A stretch of 64,000 bases of DNA from SAR86 cluster bacterium (GCA_023703655.1 CP097973.1:1048170-1112169); one strand, 5' to 3'. Positions 47,490-56,359 are shown, counted from the first letter of the stretch. Numbers and translations are program-made. The notes: generated by a model not told the origin, from the letters alone.

Positions 47490-47558
47490 ATTTTAAATTA
47501 AGTAATTGTTGTAATCTCTAATTTATTGTACACGCAAGGTTAATTAAAAACTTAAAAA

Positions 47559-47837
47559 TTAATTGATAATCTTTTTTAATTTTGGTGATAACGTAAATCG
47601 TACTTTTTGAATCGAGGGGATTACATATTCCTCAAGAGTTTTAGGATTTCTTCCAATTCTTTGTTTAGTATGAATAACTTCAAATGTTCCAAAACCAGAA
47701 ATCTTAACTAACTTATTTTTTTGAAGTTCATTTTTAATCTTGTTAAAGAATAAATTTACAAATTCATCCGCTTTAGTGTTACCAAGATCAGAGTTTTTTT
47801 TCAAACTATCAATTAAATCCTTTTTAGTAACATTCAT
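47559..47837 (-). CDS. ihfA: Integration host factor subunit alpha
   Basis: A 92-residue HU/IHF-family protein with VTKKDLIDSLKKNSDLG at the start and VKISGFGTFEVIHTKQRIGRNPKT forming the DNA-contact arm with the conserved RNPKT. It overlaps the pheT stop by 4 bp, the same pheT-ihfA arrangement as in E. coli. It should form the IHF heterodimer with the beta subunit at 34456-34731. Confidence 0.93.
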   Translation of the reverse strand: MNVTKKDLIDSLKKNSDLGNTKADEFVNLFFNKIKNELQKNKLVKISGFGTFEVIHTKQRIGRNPKTLEEYVIPSIQKVRFTLSPKLKKIIN

Positions 47838-49843
47838 TCTTTAAGTGAAATTGAAAATTTTTGTTTCAATGAAGTTAAGATCAATGCAGTAGTTTGATTT
47901 ATTTCTTCATCGGTTAATGATTTTTGCTTGCTTTGTAGCACGAATCTAATAGTAATACTTTTGTTTTTTGAACCTAAGTTTTCATCTTCGAAAAGATCAA
48001 TTACTTCGAATCGTTTTAAGTATGGTGTATTCATGGATTTGATTGCATAAGAAATATCTTTGAAGGGTAAATCTTTTGGAATTAAAAGATTTAGATCTCT
48101 CTCCGCAAAAGGAAATACACTTGGAACACTTATTTTTTTCTTTTTTTGGATAGATTTGAATTTCATGAGATTAAATTCAAAACCAATCACATCAGTTTCA
48201 GATATTTCTTTTGTGTACAAATGGTTAATCATACCAATATACAGAAATGGCTCTTTTTGATTCCTTAATCTAACAGACAAACAATTTTTCCCAAAAAACA
48301 TATTTGCTTTATTTTCTCTTTCATATGATAAATCTTCATCATCAAAACCAAGAAAATTTAACATTCCAAAAATTTCTTGCTTCATGTAAAAAAAATCAAA
48401 TTTTGGTTCGGTCATCCAAAATTTTGTTTTTTTACATTTAAAGATTATTCCAGAAATACATTCCTCTTCCTTATATTTTTTGCTGTGTATAGAAAATAGT
48501 TTCCCAACTTCAAAAAATTTTGCTTTTCTGATACCTTTTTTATAGTTTTTTGCAAGAGAATTAATCATTGAAGAAAATAAACTGTCTCTTAAGTATGACT
48601 CTTCATTATTTATGGGATTAGTCAATAAAATTGATTTTGCTTCATTCACATAAGTTTTTTGAACAAATGGTAGATGCATTAATTCCTGATATCCATTAGC
48701 AATAAGAAAATTTGAAATTCTTTGAACATATGATGTAGATGTTTTTAAATTTGAGGGACCTGCTAATGGTAAGTTAGCTGGTAATTTGTCAAAACCGTAT
48801 ACTCGGAGAACTTCTTCGTAAATATCCTCTTTTATACTGATATCAAATCTATGACTGGGCACCGTAGCATAAAATCCTTGTTTATTTTTACTTAGGGCAA
48901 ATCCAAGGTTTGTGAGTAGTTTATCCACAAATCTTGGTGGAATTTTTTTGCCTGCAAAAGCATTCAGATCTTCATAATTAAATTTTATCTTTCTTAAAGA
49001 GAGATAATTTTTAGATTGGAATTTATAAAAATTTTTAAATTTTACCGAAGTTATCTCATTTAAAAGCTCTAAAAACCTAACTAAAGCATTTACCTGCATG
49101 GTGGAATCAACACCTCTTTCAAACCTTAAAGATGCATCAGTGTTTAAACCTAGCTTTCTTGCCTTATTCATTATCACATTAGGTAAAAAAGCAGCAGACT
49201 CGACCAAAAAATTCTTTGTCTCCGATGTAACGGAAGAATTATCACAGCCTATGATTCCTGCAATCGCAACAGTAGCATTTCTATCTCGTATTGTTGCAAT
49301 ATTTGAATCAAGGATCTTTTTCTCACCACCAATTATAGTTACTGTTTCATCTTCATCTGCAAAATTAACTGACAAAGGTAGTGCAAGTTTATCCCTATCA
49401 AAAACATGAAGAGGAGTGCCCAGTTCAAGCATTACGAAATTTCCTATATCTACCATTGGATGTATTAATGGAATATCTGCCTTTTCCAGCAATTTGACAA
49501 TTTCTTTAGGTAACGCCTTAAATTTGTTTATTTCAAGTATTTCTAGTAAGTGATAATTTTGACAACATTCATTGTTTACCTTACCGATATAATCTTTTGA
49601 ATTCTGGAAAGATACCTTATTAAAGGGTTTTTGTATAAATCTTGAATTTTTTTGGCTAGCAGAAAATTCTCTAGCTAGTCCGTTCAAACTTAAAGCATCT
49701 CCTCGATTTGGTGTAATATCAAAGTTCAGTGTTTTATTTGAAGATTCACATTCTAAGCCTAAATTAGTAAATATATCTGCCATGTTCTTTGCAGAAAAAT
49801 CTGTATTCAAATAATCTTTTAAGAATGGATAATATATTTTCAT
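47834..49843 (-). CDS. pheT: Phenylalanine-tRNA ligase beta subunit lacking the tRNA-binding (B2) domain
   Basis: A 669-residue protein, whereas E. coli PheT has 795. After the first ~36 residues (YYPFLKDYLN ... LGLECES) the sequence passes straight to FDITPNRGDALSLNGLAREF, skipping the ~110-residue EMAPII-like OB-fold B2 domain. The editing region B3/B4 (MVDIGNFVMLELGTPLHVFD), the B5 domain, the catalytic-like core and the C-terminal ferredoxin-like anticodon-binding domain (FPFAERDLNLLIPKD) are present. The frame is intact, so this is a domain loss rather than a break. It pairs with PheS and overlaps pheS by 4 bp. Confidence 0.95.
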   Translation of the reverse strand: MKIYYPFLKDYLNTDFSAKNMADIFTNLGLECESSNKTLNFDITPNRGDALSLNGLAREFSASQKNSRFIQKPFNKVSFQNSKDYIGKVNNECCQNYHLLEILEINKFKALPKEIVKLLEKADIPLIHPMVDIGNFVMLELGTPLHVFDRDKLALPLSVNFADEDETVTIIGGEKKILDSNIATIRDRNATVAIAGIIGCDNSSVTSETKNFLVESAAFLPNVIMNKARKLGLNTDASLRFERGVDSTMQVNALVRFLELLNEITSVKFKNFYKFQSKNYLSLRKIKFNYEDLNAFAGKKIPPRFVDKLLTNLGFALSKNKQGFYATVPSHRFDISIKEDIYEEVLRVYGFDKLPANLPLAGPSNLKTSTSYVQRISNFLIANGYQELMHLPFVQKTYVNEAKSILLTNPINNEESYLRDSLFSSMINSLAKNYKKGIRKAKFFEVGKLFSIHSKKYKEEECISGIIFKCKKTKFWMTEPKFDFFYMKQEIFGMLNFLGFDDEDLSYERENKANMFFGKNCLSVRLRNQKEPFLYIGMINHLYTKEISETDVIGFEFNLMKFKSIQKKKKISVPSVFPFAERDLNLLIPKDLPFKDISYAIKSMNTPYLKRFEVIDLFEDENLGSKNKSITIRFVLQSKQKSLTDEEINQTTALILTSLKQKFSISLKE

Positions 49844-50814
49844 ATCTGATTTAAAAATTCAGAATTTGAAGCATAAAATTCTCTAATGTCTTCAACTCCA
49901 TAGTAAAGCATGGCAAGCCTTTCAACCCCAACTCCAAATGCAAAGCCACGGTATTTGCGTGCATCAATATTGCAATTTCTAAGCACATTGGGGTGAACCA
50001 TTCCACATCCCAAAATTTCAAGCCAACCTTTTTTGCCAAATCTAATATCTACTTCAGCCGAGGGCTCTGTGAAAGGAAAGTAAGAAGGCCTAAATCTTAC
50101 ATCTACACTCTGATTAAAAAAATAATCAATAAATCCTATGATTGTACCTTTGAGGTCTGAAAAACTTATGTTCTGATCTACAGCTAAACCTTCGACTTGT
50201 GTAAACATTGGCAAATGAGTCATATCATGATCGCATCTATAGACCCTTCCTGGTGAGAGCATATAAATAGGTGCTGATTTATTTAACATCATATGAATTT
50301 GTGTATTTGAAGTATGAGTTCTTAGCAAGCACTTATCATTCAGTGACTTATTCAAATAAAAAGTGTCATGCATTTGTCTTGCAGGATGATTTTGTGGAAA
50401 ATTTAAGGCCTCAAAATTATAGTAATCAGATTCAATTTCATTACCAAAATATGATGAATAATTAAGATTATGAAAGTAATCTAATATAAGATCCATAACC
50501 ACTGATATTGGATGTTTCTTACCAATGTTTGCATTCACTGGCAATGTAACATCTATATAAGGCTCTTCTTTAACTGCGAGAACTTTTAAATCAACGCTTT
50601 CAAAAAAATCAGTAAGCTCTTCCCTCAAAAGATTAAGAGATTTCGCTATTCTAATTTTTTCTTTACCATCAAGGTTCTTTAGCTCCTTGAATGCATTTTG
50701 AACAAAAGATTTTTTGCCAAGATAATGAGATCTTAAATTATAAAATTCAGACTTGTTTTTTACTGATTGAAGTTTTTTTGCTGCTTCTTTAATTAAATCC
50801 TTGGGGATTTGCAT
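49840..50814 (-). CDS. pheS: Phenylalanine-tRNA ligase alpha subunit
   Basis: A 324-residue class II aminoacyl-tRNA synthetase subunit. It has an N-terminal coiled coil (about residues 1-80), motif 2 (LLRTHTSNTQ and GRVYRCD), the Phe-binding HLPMFTQVEGLAVD, and motif 3 FAFGVGVERLAMLYYG. Together with PheT it charges tRNA-Phe as an alpha2beta2 enzyme. It lies 7 bp after rplT. No pheM attenuator leader is evident in this short gap, so the E. coli type of attenuation seems absent. Confidence 0.97.
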   Translation of the reverse strand: MQIPKDLIKEAAKKLQSVKNKSEFYNLRSHYLGKKSFVQNAFKELKNLDGKEKIRIAKSLNLLREELTDFFESVDLKVLAVKEEPYIDVTLPVNANIGKKHPISVVMDLILDYFHNLNYSSYFGNEIESDYYNFEALNFPQNHPARQMHDTFYLNKSLNDKCLLRTHTSNTQIHMMLNKSAPIYMLSPGRVYRCDHDMTHLPMFTQVEGLAVDQNISFSDLKGTIIGFIDYFFNQSVDVRFRPSYFPFTEPSAEVDIRFGKKGWLEILGCGMVHPNVLRNCNIDARKYRGFAFGVGVERLAMLYYGVEDIREFYASNSEFLNQI

Positions 50815-50821
50815 AAGAGCA

Positions 50822-51169
50822 TTATATCCTGACTTTATCTACTATTTTTTTAAAAATTTCAGGTTCTGAGTATGCTATGTCAGATAAGATTTTTCTGTTG
50901 AGTTTTATGTTAGATGCGTTAAGCATGTTTAAGAATTTACTATAGGATATATTTTCATCGGAAAGAGCAGCATTTATTCTTGTAATCCATAATGATCTAA
51001 AAGCCCTTTTTTTATTCTTTCTATCTCTGAAAGCATACTGCAAAGACTTTATGTTTGCTTGTTTGGCAGTTTTATACAATCTACTTCTTGCTCCATATTG
51101 ACCTTTAGTCTTAGCAAGAATTTTTTTATGTTTAGATTTAGCTGTTACTGCTTTTGTTGTTCTTGGCAT
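50822..51169 (-). CDS. rplT: 50S ribosomal protein L20
   Basis: A 115-residue strongly basic protein with the L20 signatures HKKILAKTKGQYGARSRLYK and YAFRDRKNKKRAFRSLWITR and a C-terminal RKILSDIA segment. It binds 23S rRNA early in 50S assembly, and in E. coli it also represses rpmI-rplT translation. It follows rpmI by 6 bp. Length is normal. Confidence 0.97.
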   Translation of the reverse strand: MPRTTKAVTAKSKHKKILAKTKGQYGARSRLYKTAKQANIKSLQYAFRDRKNKKRAFRSLWITRINAALSDENISYSKFLNMLNASNIKLNRKILSDIAYSEPEIFKKIVDKVRI

Positions 51170-51175
51170 ATTAAG

Positions 51176-51370
51176 TTATGTATGTAGGAGTCTATTTGCA
51201 ATCTTCTTTACTTCATCTTTTACGTTTATTAAGCCTCGATTATGGCGTTTTCTCTTAGTAGATTGCTTGCTAAGAATATGGTTTCTGTTTGCACTTCGCC
51301 TTTTAATACCAGATCCAGTCTTTTTGAAGCGTTTCTTTGCACTTGAGTGTGACTTTAACTTGTATCCCAT
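51176..51370 (-). CDS. rpmI: 50S ribosomal protein L35
   Basis: A 64-residue basic protein that starts [20 protein letters not shown] and has [17 protein letters not shown], the unmistakable L35 sequence. It starts 12 bp after the stop of the infC remnant, keeping the classical infC-rpmI-rplT order. Its expression signals would normally lie in and before infC, which here is mostly missing. Confidence 0.97.
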   Translation of the reverse strand: MGYKLKSHSSAKKRFKKTGSGIKRRSANRNHILSKQSTKRKRHNRGLINVKDEVKKIANRLLHT

Positions 51371-51382
51371 AAAATTAAATAA

Positions 51383-51598
51383 TTATTTTTTCCTAAATTT
51401 AGAGAGAATCATCAACAACTGTCTTCCTTCAAGTGACGGTTCTTGGTCAACTTGAGCAATATCTGAAAGATCGTCTTTGATGCGATTAAGCAAATCCAAT
51501 CCTAAATTGGAGTTAAGTATCTCTCTCCCTCTAAAACGGACGCTTATAAAAAAATTTATAAAACAACTTTTATTTAATAAATTAATCCTAAGAAAAGC
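51383..51598 (-). pseudogene. infC: infC remnant: C-terminal ~52 codons of translation initiation factor IF3
   Basis: Translating the minus strand from 51541 to the TAA at 51383 gives VRFRGREILNSN, LLNRIKDDLSDIA and EGRQLLMILSKFRKK, a clear match to the last ~52 residues of IF3. Upstream the frame continues to a stop at 51599-51601, but those ~19 residues (FLRINLLNKS...) show no IF3 similarity and include no ATG. The remaining ~130 residues of IF3 are not present in any frame, since ubiG starts divergently at 51646. The gene is therefore cut inside its C-terminal domain. A complete infC must exist elsewhere, or the join is an assembly artefact. Confidence 0.85.
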
Positions 51599-51631
51599 TT
51601 AAGAATACAAGTTATTTTAATTATTTTTTCT

Positions 51632-51637
51632 TATAAT
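51632..51637 (+). promoter_or_regulatory. Possible -10 element for ubiG
   Basis: A perfect TATAAT ends 8 bases before the ubiG ATG. If used, transcription would begin at or within a few bases of the start codon, giving a leaderless or nearly leaderless message. No good -35 hexamer is present 16-18 bases upstream. Confidence 0.35.
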
Positions 51638-51645
51638 TCACTTTT

Positions 51646-52347
51646 ATGTCATCAAATATTGATCAAAACGAAGTAAAAAAATTTTCAAACATAGCTGAAA
51701 AATGGTGGGATCCTAAAGGTGAATTTAAGCCATTACATGTTATTAATCCATTACGTGCAAAATATGTAGCTTCCAAAATCAATCTTCACGACAAGTTGGT
51801 TCTAGATGTTGGTTGTGGTGGAGGTTTACTATCAGAAGCATTAGATGATTATGGAGCAAGGGTCATGGGAATAGATGTGACTGAAAAAAATATCAATGTA
51901 GCTAAACATCATGCTGAACAAAGTAATAAGTCTATTGAATATCTTCATCAAGATGCTAAAAGCCTTATGCAAAGCAAGAAAGAATTTTTTGATGTTATTT
52001 GTTGTCTTGAAGTTGTTGAACATGTTCCCGATCCTTCCGAGCTCATTGAAGATTGTTCAAATTTATTAAAACCTGGTGGGTTGATGTTTTTATCAACTAT
52101 AAATAGAAATCTTCGGTCATTTATGACTGCCATTATTGGCGCAGAATATATTTTCAACATTCTTCCAAAAGGAACACACGAATATGAAAAATTTATACAT
52201 CCATCGGAGCTAGCATCTTATATGTCAAAGGCAAAAGTTCGTCTTATTGAAAACAAAGGCATGTTCTATAATCCAATTACGCATAACGCACACTTTAATA
52301 ATGATTTAGGAGTTAACTACATCTCCTATGGCAAAAAAGAATCTTGA
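51646..52347 (+). CDS. ubiG: Bifunctional demethylmenaquinone-type 3-O-methyltransferase of ubiquinone synthesis
   Basis: A 233-residue SAM-dependent methyltransferase. The N-terminal segment FSNIAEKWWDPKGEFKPLHVINPLR is diagnostic of UbiG, followed by motif I VLDVGCGGGLLSEAL and post-motif FDVICCLEVVEHVPDP. It performs the two O-methylations in ubiquinone synthesis. Its stop overlaps the start of gph (ubiG-gph-yciK order as in many gammaproteobacteria). It is transcribed divergently from the rpmI cluster with very little room for a promoter. The call name refers to the UbiG family: 2-polyprenyl-6-hydroxyphenol / 3-demethylubiquinol O-methyltransferase. Confidence 0.95.
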   Translation: MSSNIDQNEVKKFSNIAEKWWDPKGEFKPLHVINPLRAKYVASKINLHDKLVLDVGCGGGLLSEALDDYGARVMGIDVTEKNINVAKHHAEQSNKSIEYLHQDAKSLMQSKKEFFDVICCLEVVEHVPDPSELIEDCSNLLKPGGLMFLSTINRNLRSFMTAIIGAEYIFNILPKGTHEYEKFIHPSELASYMSKAKVRLIENKGMFYNPITHNAHFNNDLGVNYISYGKKES

Positions 52348-53012
52348 TTAGGGCTATATTATTTGATCTTGATGGGACATTGCTTGATTCAGCTCCTGAT
52401 TTCATACACTGTCTCAATACACTACTAGAACAAAATGATAAAACTAAATTACCGGATGATGTCATTAGACAAAATGTCTCAGACGGCAGTATTAAATTAA
52501 TTGAAATTGGTTTCAAAATTAAACCATCCAATAATGACTTTGCTGATTTAAGAAGACAACTTTTGGATCTTTATGATAAAAATCTACTGAAATGGGCAGA
52601 CATATTTCATGATGTTGAGAATTTAATTAATTTCGTTGAATCACAAAATATTCTTTGGGGTGTTGTAACAAATAAACCATCATATTTTTCAAAAAAGATA
52701 TTGGCACGAATTCCAATCTTCAATAATTGCGCAGTTCTTGTTTCATCTGACGATGTAAAAAATATGAAACCAGACCCGGAAGGAATATCAAAAGCTTGTG
52801 TTGAAATAGGTGTTTTGCCACAAAACGTTATTTATGTTGGTGACCATATCAAGGACATGATTGCGGCAGAAAAAGCAGGATGTTTGCCAATTGCATGCAG
52901 ATATGGATATTACAATGATCAAAAAAATGATCTTAAACAATATCTTTATGCAGACAGTGTTAGTGATCTTAAAACTAAAATATGTAAGGTAATTGATGAG
53001 CGTCAAAGATAA
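52344..53012 (+). CDS. gph: Phosphoglycolate phosphatase-like HAD hydrolase
   Basis: A 222-residue HAD enzyme with LFDLDGTLLDSAPDF at the N-terminus, the TNKP motif II, lysine in KNMKPDPEG and YVGDHIKDMIAAEKAG. It belongs to the Gph group, which clears 2-phosphoglycolate; the neighbouring ubiG gene is the same partner as in other gammaproteobacteria. Some family members act as MupP in cell-wall recycling. The start is TTG at 52344, overlapping the ubiG stop by 4 bp. Confidence 0.88.
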   Translation: MIRAILFDLDGTLLDSAPDFIHCLNTLLEQNDKTKLPDDVIRQNVSDGSIKLIEIGFKIKPSNNDFADLRRQLLDLYDKNLLKWADIFHDVENLINFVESQNILWGVVTNKPSYFSKKILARIPIFNNCAVLVSSDDVKNMKPDPEGISKACVEIGVLPQNVIYVGDHIKDMIAAEKAGCLPIACRYGYYNDQKNDLKQYLYADSVSDLKTKICKVIDERQR

Positions 53013-53724
53013 AATTATTTTAATTACTGGAGCGTCTGATGGGATTGGTAAAACGGTTGCGCTTGAGTTTGCAAAAAAAGGAGCTAAATTAATCTTGCTA
53101 GGCTCGAATGGGTCAAAGTTAAGTGCTGTTTATGATCAATTATCGGGTGTTGAAAAAGATTATCATTTAAGCTTAGAGTGTGATCTATCGTTGCTTAATG
53201 ATAAATCAGCAATTGAAATAGAGGCTGCAATCCTTGAACACTATGGTAGATTGGATGGAATCATACATAACGCTGCAACTCTAAAAAAAATGACGCCTTT
53301 AATTGATCTTGAAACAAATCTTTGGGAGAAAATATTAAAAGTTAATCTAACATCTGAATTCATCATTACCAAAACCTTGCTTAATCTGATCGTAAAAGAG
53401 GAGAATGGCAGAGTGATATTTACATCATCTAATGTTGCCACACAACCAAAGGCATTTTGGGGTGCATATGCGGTAAGCAAGTTTGCTGTAAAAGGAATGG
53501 CGGAACTTTTCAGACAAGAGTTAGAAAATATACATCAGATTAAGATCTTTAATTTTGATCCAGGTCCATCACCAACCAGTATGAGGGAGATAGCATTCCC
53601 GAATGAAGACAAGGAGACACTTAAATCGCTTGAGAAGCTAATACCATGCTATGAATGGTTTTTTTCGGAAGAAAGTAACACTACAAATCAACATTATTTT
53701 AAATTTTCAGACTTTAAAATCTAA
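52996..53724 (+). CDS. yciK: YciK-like short-chain dehydrogenase
   Basis: A 242-residue classical SDR with ILITGASDGIGKTVALEFAKKG (TGxxxGIG), HNAATLKKMTP (NAA type NAG motif) and YAVSKFAVKG (catalytic YxxxK). The FDPGPSPTSMREIAFP segment after the substrate loop is characteristic of YciK. The physiological substrate of YciK is unknown. I chose the ATG at 52996 over the adjacent TTG. It overlaps gph by 17 bp, and its 3' end runs 18 bp into the convergent glycosylase gene. Confidence 0.85.
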   Translation: MSVKDKIILITGASDGIGKTVALEFAKKGAKLILLGSNGSKLSAVYDQLSGVEKDYHLSLECDLSLLNDKSAIEIEAAILEHYGRLDGIIHNAATLKKMTPLIDLETNLWEKILKVNLTSEFIITKTLLNLIVKEENGRVIFTSSNVATQPKAFWGAYAVSKFAVKGMAELFRQELENIHQIKIFNFDPGPSPTSMREIAFPNEDKETLKSLEKLIPCYEWFFSEESNTTNQHYFKFSDFKI

Positions 53725-54309
53725 AAATTTCCACAAATAAATACATAAATAACTTCTATATGGCTTAAATTTTTCTGACCATTCTAAAATATTATTACCG
53801 GTGTTGATTTTCTTATATGCCTTTTGGACTCCTAAATCATTAACTAGAATCTGATCCTGATTACCCATAAAAAAAATCTTTGTCATCCCAAATGTCCATA
53901 TACCAATTCCTTTTCTGGACATAAGTAATTCCTCAAAATCTTCTTCACTGTATTTCATGTAATATCTTCTGAAATGTTTAAAATCACCTGAAAGTATTAT
54001 TCCTGAGATGTATTGAGCCTTTTTACGTGATACTCCATTTGATGAAAGAAAATCCTCCAGACTAAGTTGATTAGTCTTCTTAGTGTTATATTCAAGAATC
54101 TTTTTTTCGATCTTACTCCATATGGAGTTTGCAGCTTTTGTTGAAAGTTGTTGTCCAATTATATTTTTAGCTAAAAAAATTGATAGCATTTCTTTCTTAA
54201 TTACTAACTCAATTGGTTTCTGATTTTTTATAAAATCTCGAAAAATCTGCTCCTCAGGTGTAGTTAGCTCTTGCATGATATGTCTATGTGCATCGTCTTT
54301 ATTTACCAT
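53707..54309 (-). CDS. HhH-GPD DNA glycosylase (3-methyladenine glycosylase II-like)
   Basis: A 200-residue protein of the HhH-GPD superfamily. The helix-hairpin-helix is RKGIGIWTFGMTKIF (about residues 140-155), and the catalytic aspartate is in VNDLGVQKAY just after. NIIGQQLSTKAAN in the first half matches the AlkA/MAG family. It should remove alkylated bases such as 3-methyladenine. It lacks the Cys cluster of endonuclease III. I start it at the ATG at 54309, overlapping rluB by 11 bp; a longer frame would run well into rluB. Confidence 0.85.
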   Translation of the reverse strand: MVNKDDAHRHIMQELTTPEEQIFRDFIKNQKPIELVIKKEMLSIFLAKNIIGQQLSTKAANSIWSKIEKKILEYNTKKTNQLSLEDFLSSNGVSRKKAQYISGIILSGDFKHFRRYYMKYSEEDFEELLMSRKGIGIWTFGMTKIFFMGNQDQILVNDLGVQKAYKKINTGNNILEWSEKFKPYRSYLCIYLWKFLDFKV

Positions 54310-55030
54310 AAGCAATTTTCTTATGGTTTGATATGTTGAGCTCCACGAATTGTCCCTCTGCAAGTGATTCTGGTAAAAAGAATGGTCCAAATCTTACCCT
54401 TTTTAATCTGCTAATTTGTAAATTATGAGCATTAAATATCTTTCTTACTTCCCTATTCATTCCAGTTTTAGTGCAAACAGTAAACCATTGATTGGTTGAT
54501 GTTCTTCTGCCAATAACAATATCTGTAAATTTGTGAATTTTTTCATCAATCAAAATACCCTTTAACATAGATTGTTTAATTGTTTCATTAAAATCTCCTC
54601 TAGCTCTAACTAAATATTCACGATCAAGGTTTTTTGAAGGATGAGCAAGATTGTTCGCGATATCTCCGTTGTTAGTTAACAACATTAATCCAGAAGTATT
54701 GATGTCAAGTCGGCCTATTAAAAACCATGGAATGTCGCCTTTATCATCTGGCAAAAAATCAAAAACAGTCTTATTTTTATTTTGACTTATTTTCGAAGAC
54801 ACCACTCCAATAGGTTTATTAAAAGCCAATAACATGTCTTGATAATCATCTTTGATTACAAGTTCATTATCTATATAAACCCTATCTTCCGAGCCAACCT
54901 TGTCTCCAATTTTTGCGATGTCATTATTAATTCGGACTCTTCCAGTCCTGATGAGTATTTCTGATTTTCGGCGAGAAGCTATGCCATTTTTTGAAAGAAA
55001 CTTTTGTAGTCTTATCAGATAATCAACCAA
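54299..55030 (-). CDS. rluB: Ribosomal large subunit pseudouridine synthase B-like
   Basis: A 243-residue protein with an N-terminal S4 RNA-binding domain (RLQKFLSKNGIASRRKSEILI) and a RsuA-type catalytic domain with the active-site aspartate in IGRLDINTSGLMLLT, then REYLVRARG and GMNREVRKIF. It would make pseudouridine in 23S rRNA. It is translated from TTG at 55030, overlapping the scpB stop by 8 bp, in the scpA-scpB-rluB order common in bacteria. E. coli RluB is longer (291) because of a C-terminal tail not present here. Confidence 0.93.
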   Translation of the reverse strand: MVDYLIRLQKFLSKNGIASRRKSEILIRTGRVRINNDIAKIGDKVGSEDRVYIDNELVIKDDYQDMLLAFNKPIGVVSSKISQNKNKTVFDFLPDDKGDIPWFLIGRLDINTSGLMLLTNNGDIANNLAHPSKNLDREYLVRARGDFNETIKQSMLKGILIDEKIHKFTDIVIGRRTSTNQWFTVCTKTGMNREVRKIFNAHNLQISRLKRVRFGPFFLPESLAEGQFVELNISNHKKIAYGK

Positions 55031-55571
55031 AGTTTAATTCGAGATCAGTGATGCTTTTTGAATCTGTTATTTCTGGAAGATCCTCAATTGATTTTAATTG
55101 AAAGTCATCTAAAAATTCTTTTGTTGTTTTGTAAAGAGCAGGCCTCCCAGGTACATCTTTATAACCAGATACTTTTATCCAGTTGCGTTCTGTTAAATTT
55201 CTTATAATTTGGGTGCTTACACTTACTCCCCTTATTGATTCGATCTCTCCTCTAGTAATAGGCTGTTTATAAGCAATAATAGTTAAAGTTTCCATTAGTG
55301 CTTTTGAAGTTTTGCTAGAATTATCCTGCCACATAGGTAATAGTAATCTTGAATATTCATTTTTAATTTGTAGTCTGTACCCTGATGCGACCTCCACAAT
55401 TTGTAATGTGCTGTCAGTAAATCTTTTATCTAAATCTATAATGGCTTTTTTGATATCAGCAAGTTCAGCCTGTTGATCCATAAGACGAATTAACTCCCTA
55501 ATTTCAGAAATCTTTATTGGTCGGCCTGCACTTAGCAGAATAGCCTCAACACAATTAATTAAATTATCCAT
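55023..55571 (-). CDS. scpB: Segregation and condensation protein B
   Basis: A 182-residue winged-helix kleisin-interacting protein with CVEAILLSAGRPIKISEI at the start and ALMETLTIIAYKQPITRGEIE plus GRPALYKTT, the diagnostic ScpB blocks. It dimerises and works with ScpA and SMC in chromosome compaction. This indicates an SMC-ScpAB rather than a MukBEF condensin. It overlaps scpA by 8 bp. Confidence 0.95.
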   Translation of the reverse strand: MDNLINCVEAILLSAGRPIKISEIRELIRLMDQQAELADIKKAIIDLDKRFTDSTLQIVEVASGYRLQIKNEYSRLLLPMWQDNSSKTSKALMETLTIIAYKQPITRGEIESIRGVSVSTQIIRNLTERNWIKVSGYKDVPGRPALYKTTKEFLDDFQLKSIEDLPEITDSKSITDLELNFG

Positions 55572-56343
55572 TTAGTGACTTTTTAGATTTAATATAAAAA
55601 TGATTTGAGTCCTCATTCTGAATGATCTCTATTTTTTTTTCCTTTGCTAATTCTAATGAGGCCAACATTGAAACAACCACGCCCTGTTTACCCTCATCTT
55701 TTTTGAAGAGTTTGTAAAATTCAACAATATTTCTTTTCTTTAAAAACTCTAAAATTTTTCTTACCCTGTCTTCAGTTGATAATTCAAGAAACTCTATCTT
55801 GTGACTTTTATCAAATTTTGGTCTAGAGTTGATGTCTGAGAATATTTCTGCGAAATCAACATTTTTAATAAACGAGTTCTTATGATTTTTAGAAAATTTA
55901 GGTAATGCTGCAGAGGCTGTAAAAAAATCTCTATCTACTCTTGGTAAATTAGCAATATTTTCTGATGCGATTTTAAATTTTTCATATTCTTGCAGTCTTT
56001 TAATTAGTTCAGATCTTGGATCATCTTCAACATCATCCTCCTCGTGTGTTGGGAGTAACATACGAGACTTTATAAATGCTAGAGTTGCAGCCATTACTAG
56101 ATAGTCTGATGCGATTTCTATCTGAAGTGACTCCATCAAATCAATATAACTAACATATTGATCTGTAATTTCAGCAACATTAATATCAAGAATATCCACA
56201 TCTTTTTTATGAATTAAATAGAGTAGCAAATCCATTGGACCGGAGAAACTTTCTAGTGTTAATTTAAATGCATCTTTGGGAATATAAAGATCTTCGGGTA
56301 TTTTATTTAAATCGAAGTTCTGAAAAGTAGTTTGAGTTTTCAC
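55564..56343 (-). CDS. scpA: Segregation and condensation protein A
   Basis: A 259-residue kleisin with FSGPMDLLLYLIHKKDVDILDI near the N-terminus, YLVMAATLAFIKSRMLLP and a C-terminal winged-helix region (VVSMLASLELAKEKKIEI). It bridges the SMC heads together with ScpB. The start is GTG at 56343. It is the first gene of a minus-strand operon scpA-scpB-rluB-glycosylase, with a 166-bp divergent region shared with the DAHP synthase gene. Confidence 0.95.
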   Translation of the reverse strand: MKTQTTFQNFDLNKIPEDLYIPKDAFKLTLESFSGPMDLLLYLIHKKDVDILDINVAEITDQYVSYIDLMESLQIEIASDYLVMAATLAFIKSRMLLPTHEEDDVEDDPRSELIKRLQEYEKFKIASENIANLPRVDRDFFTASAALPKFSKNHKNSFIKNVDFAEIFSDINSRPKFDKSHKIEFLELSTEDRVRKILEFLKKRNIVEFYKLFKKDEGKQGVVVSMLASLELAKEKKIEIIQNEDSNHFYIKSKKSLNG

Positions 56344-56359
56344 AGCAAGTGGTGATTTT

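Noticed and set aside
50815..50821. pheM-type attenuator upstream of pheS
   Set aside because: Only 7 bp separate rplT from pheS, leaving no room for a leader peptide and terminator.
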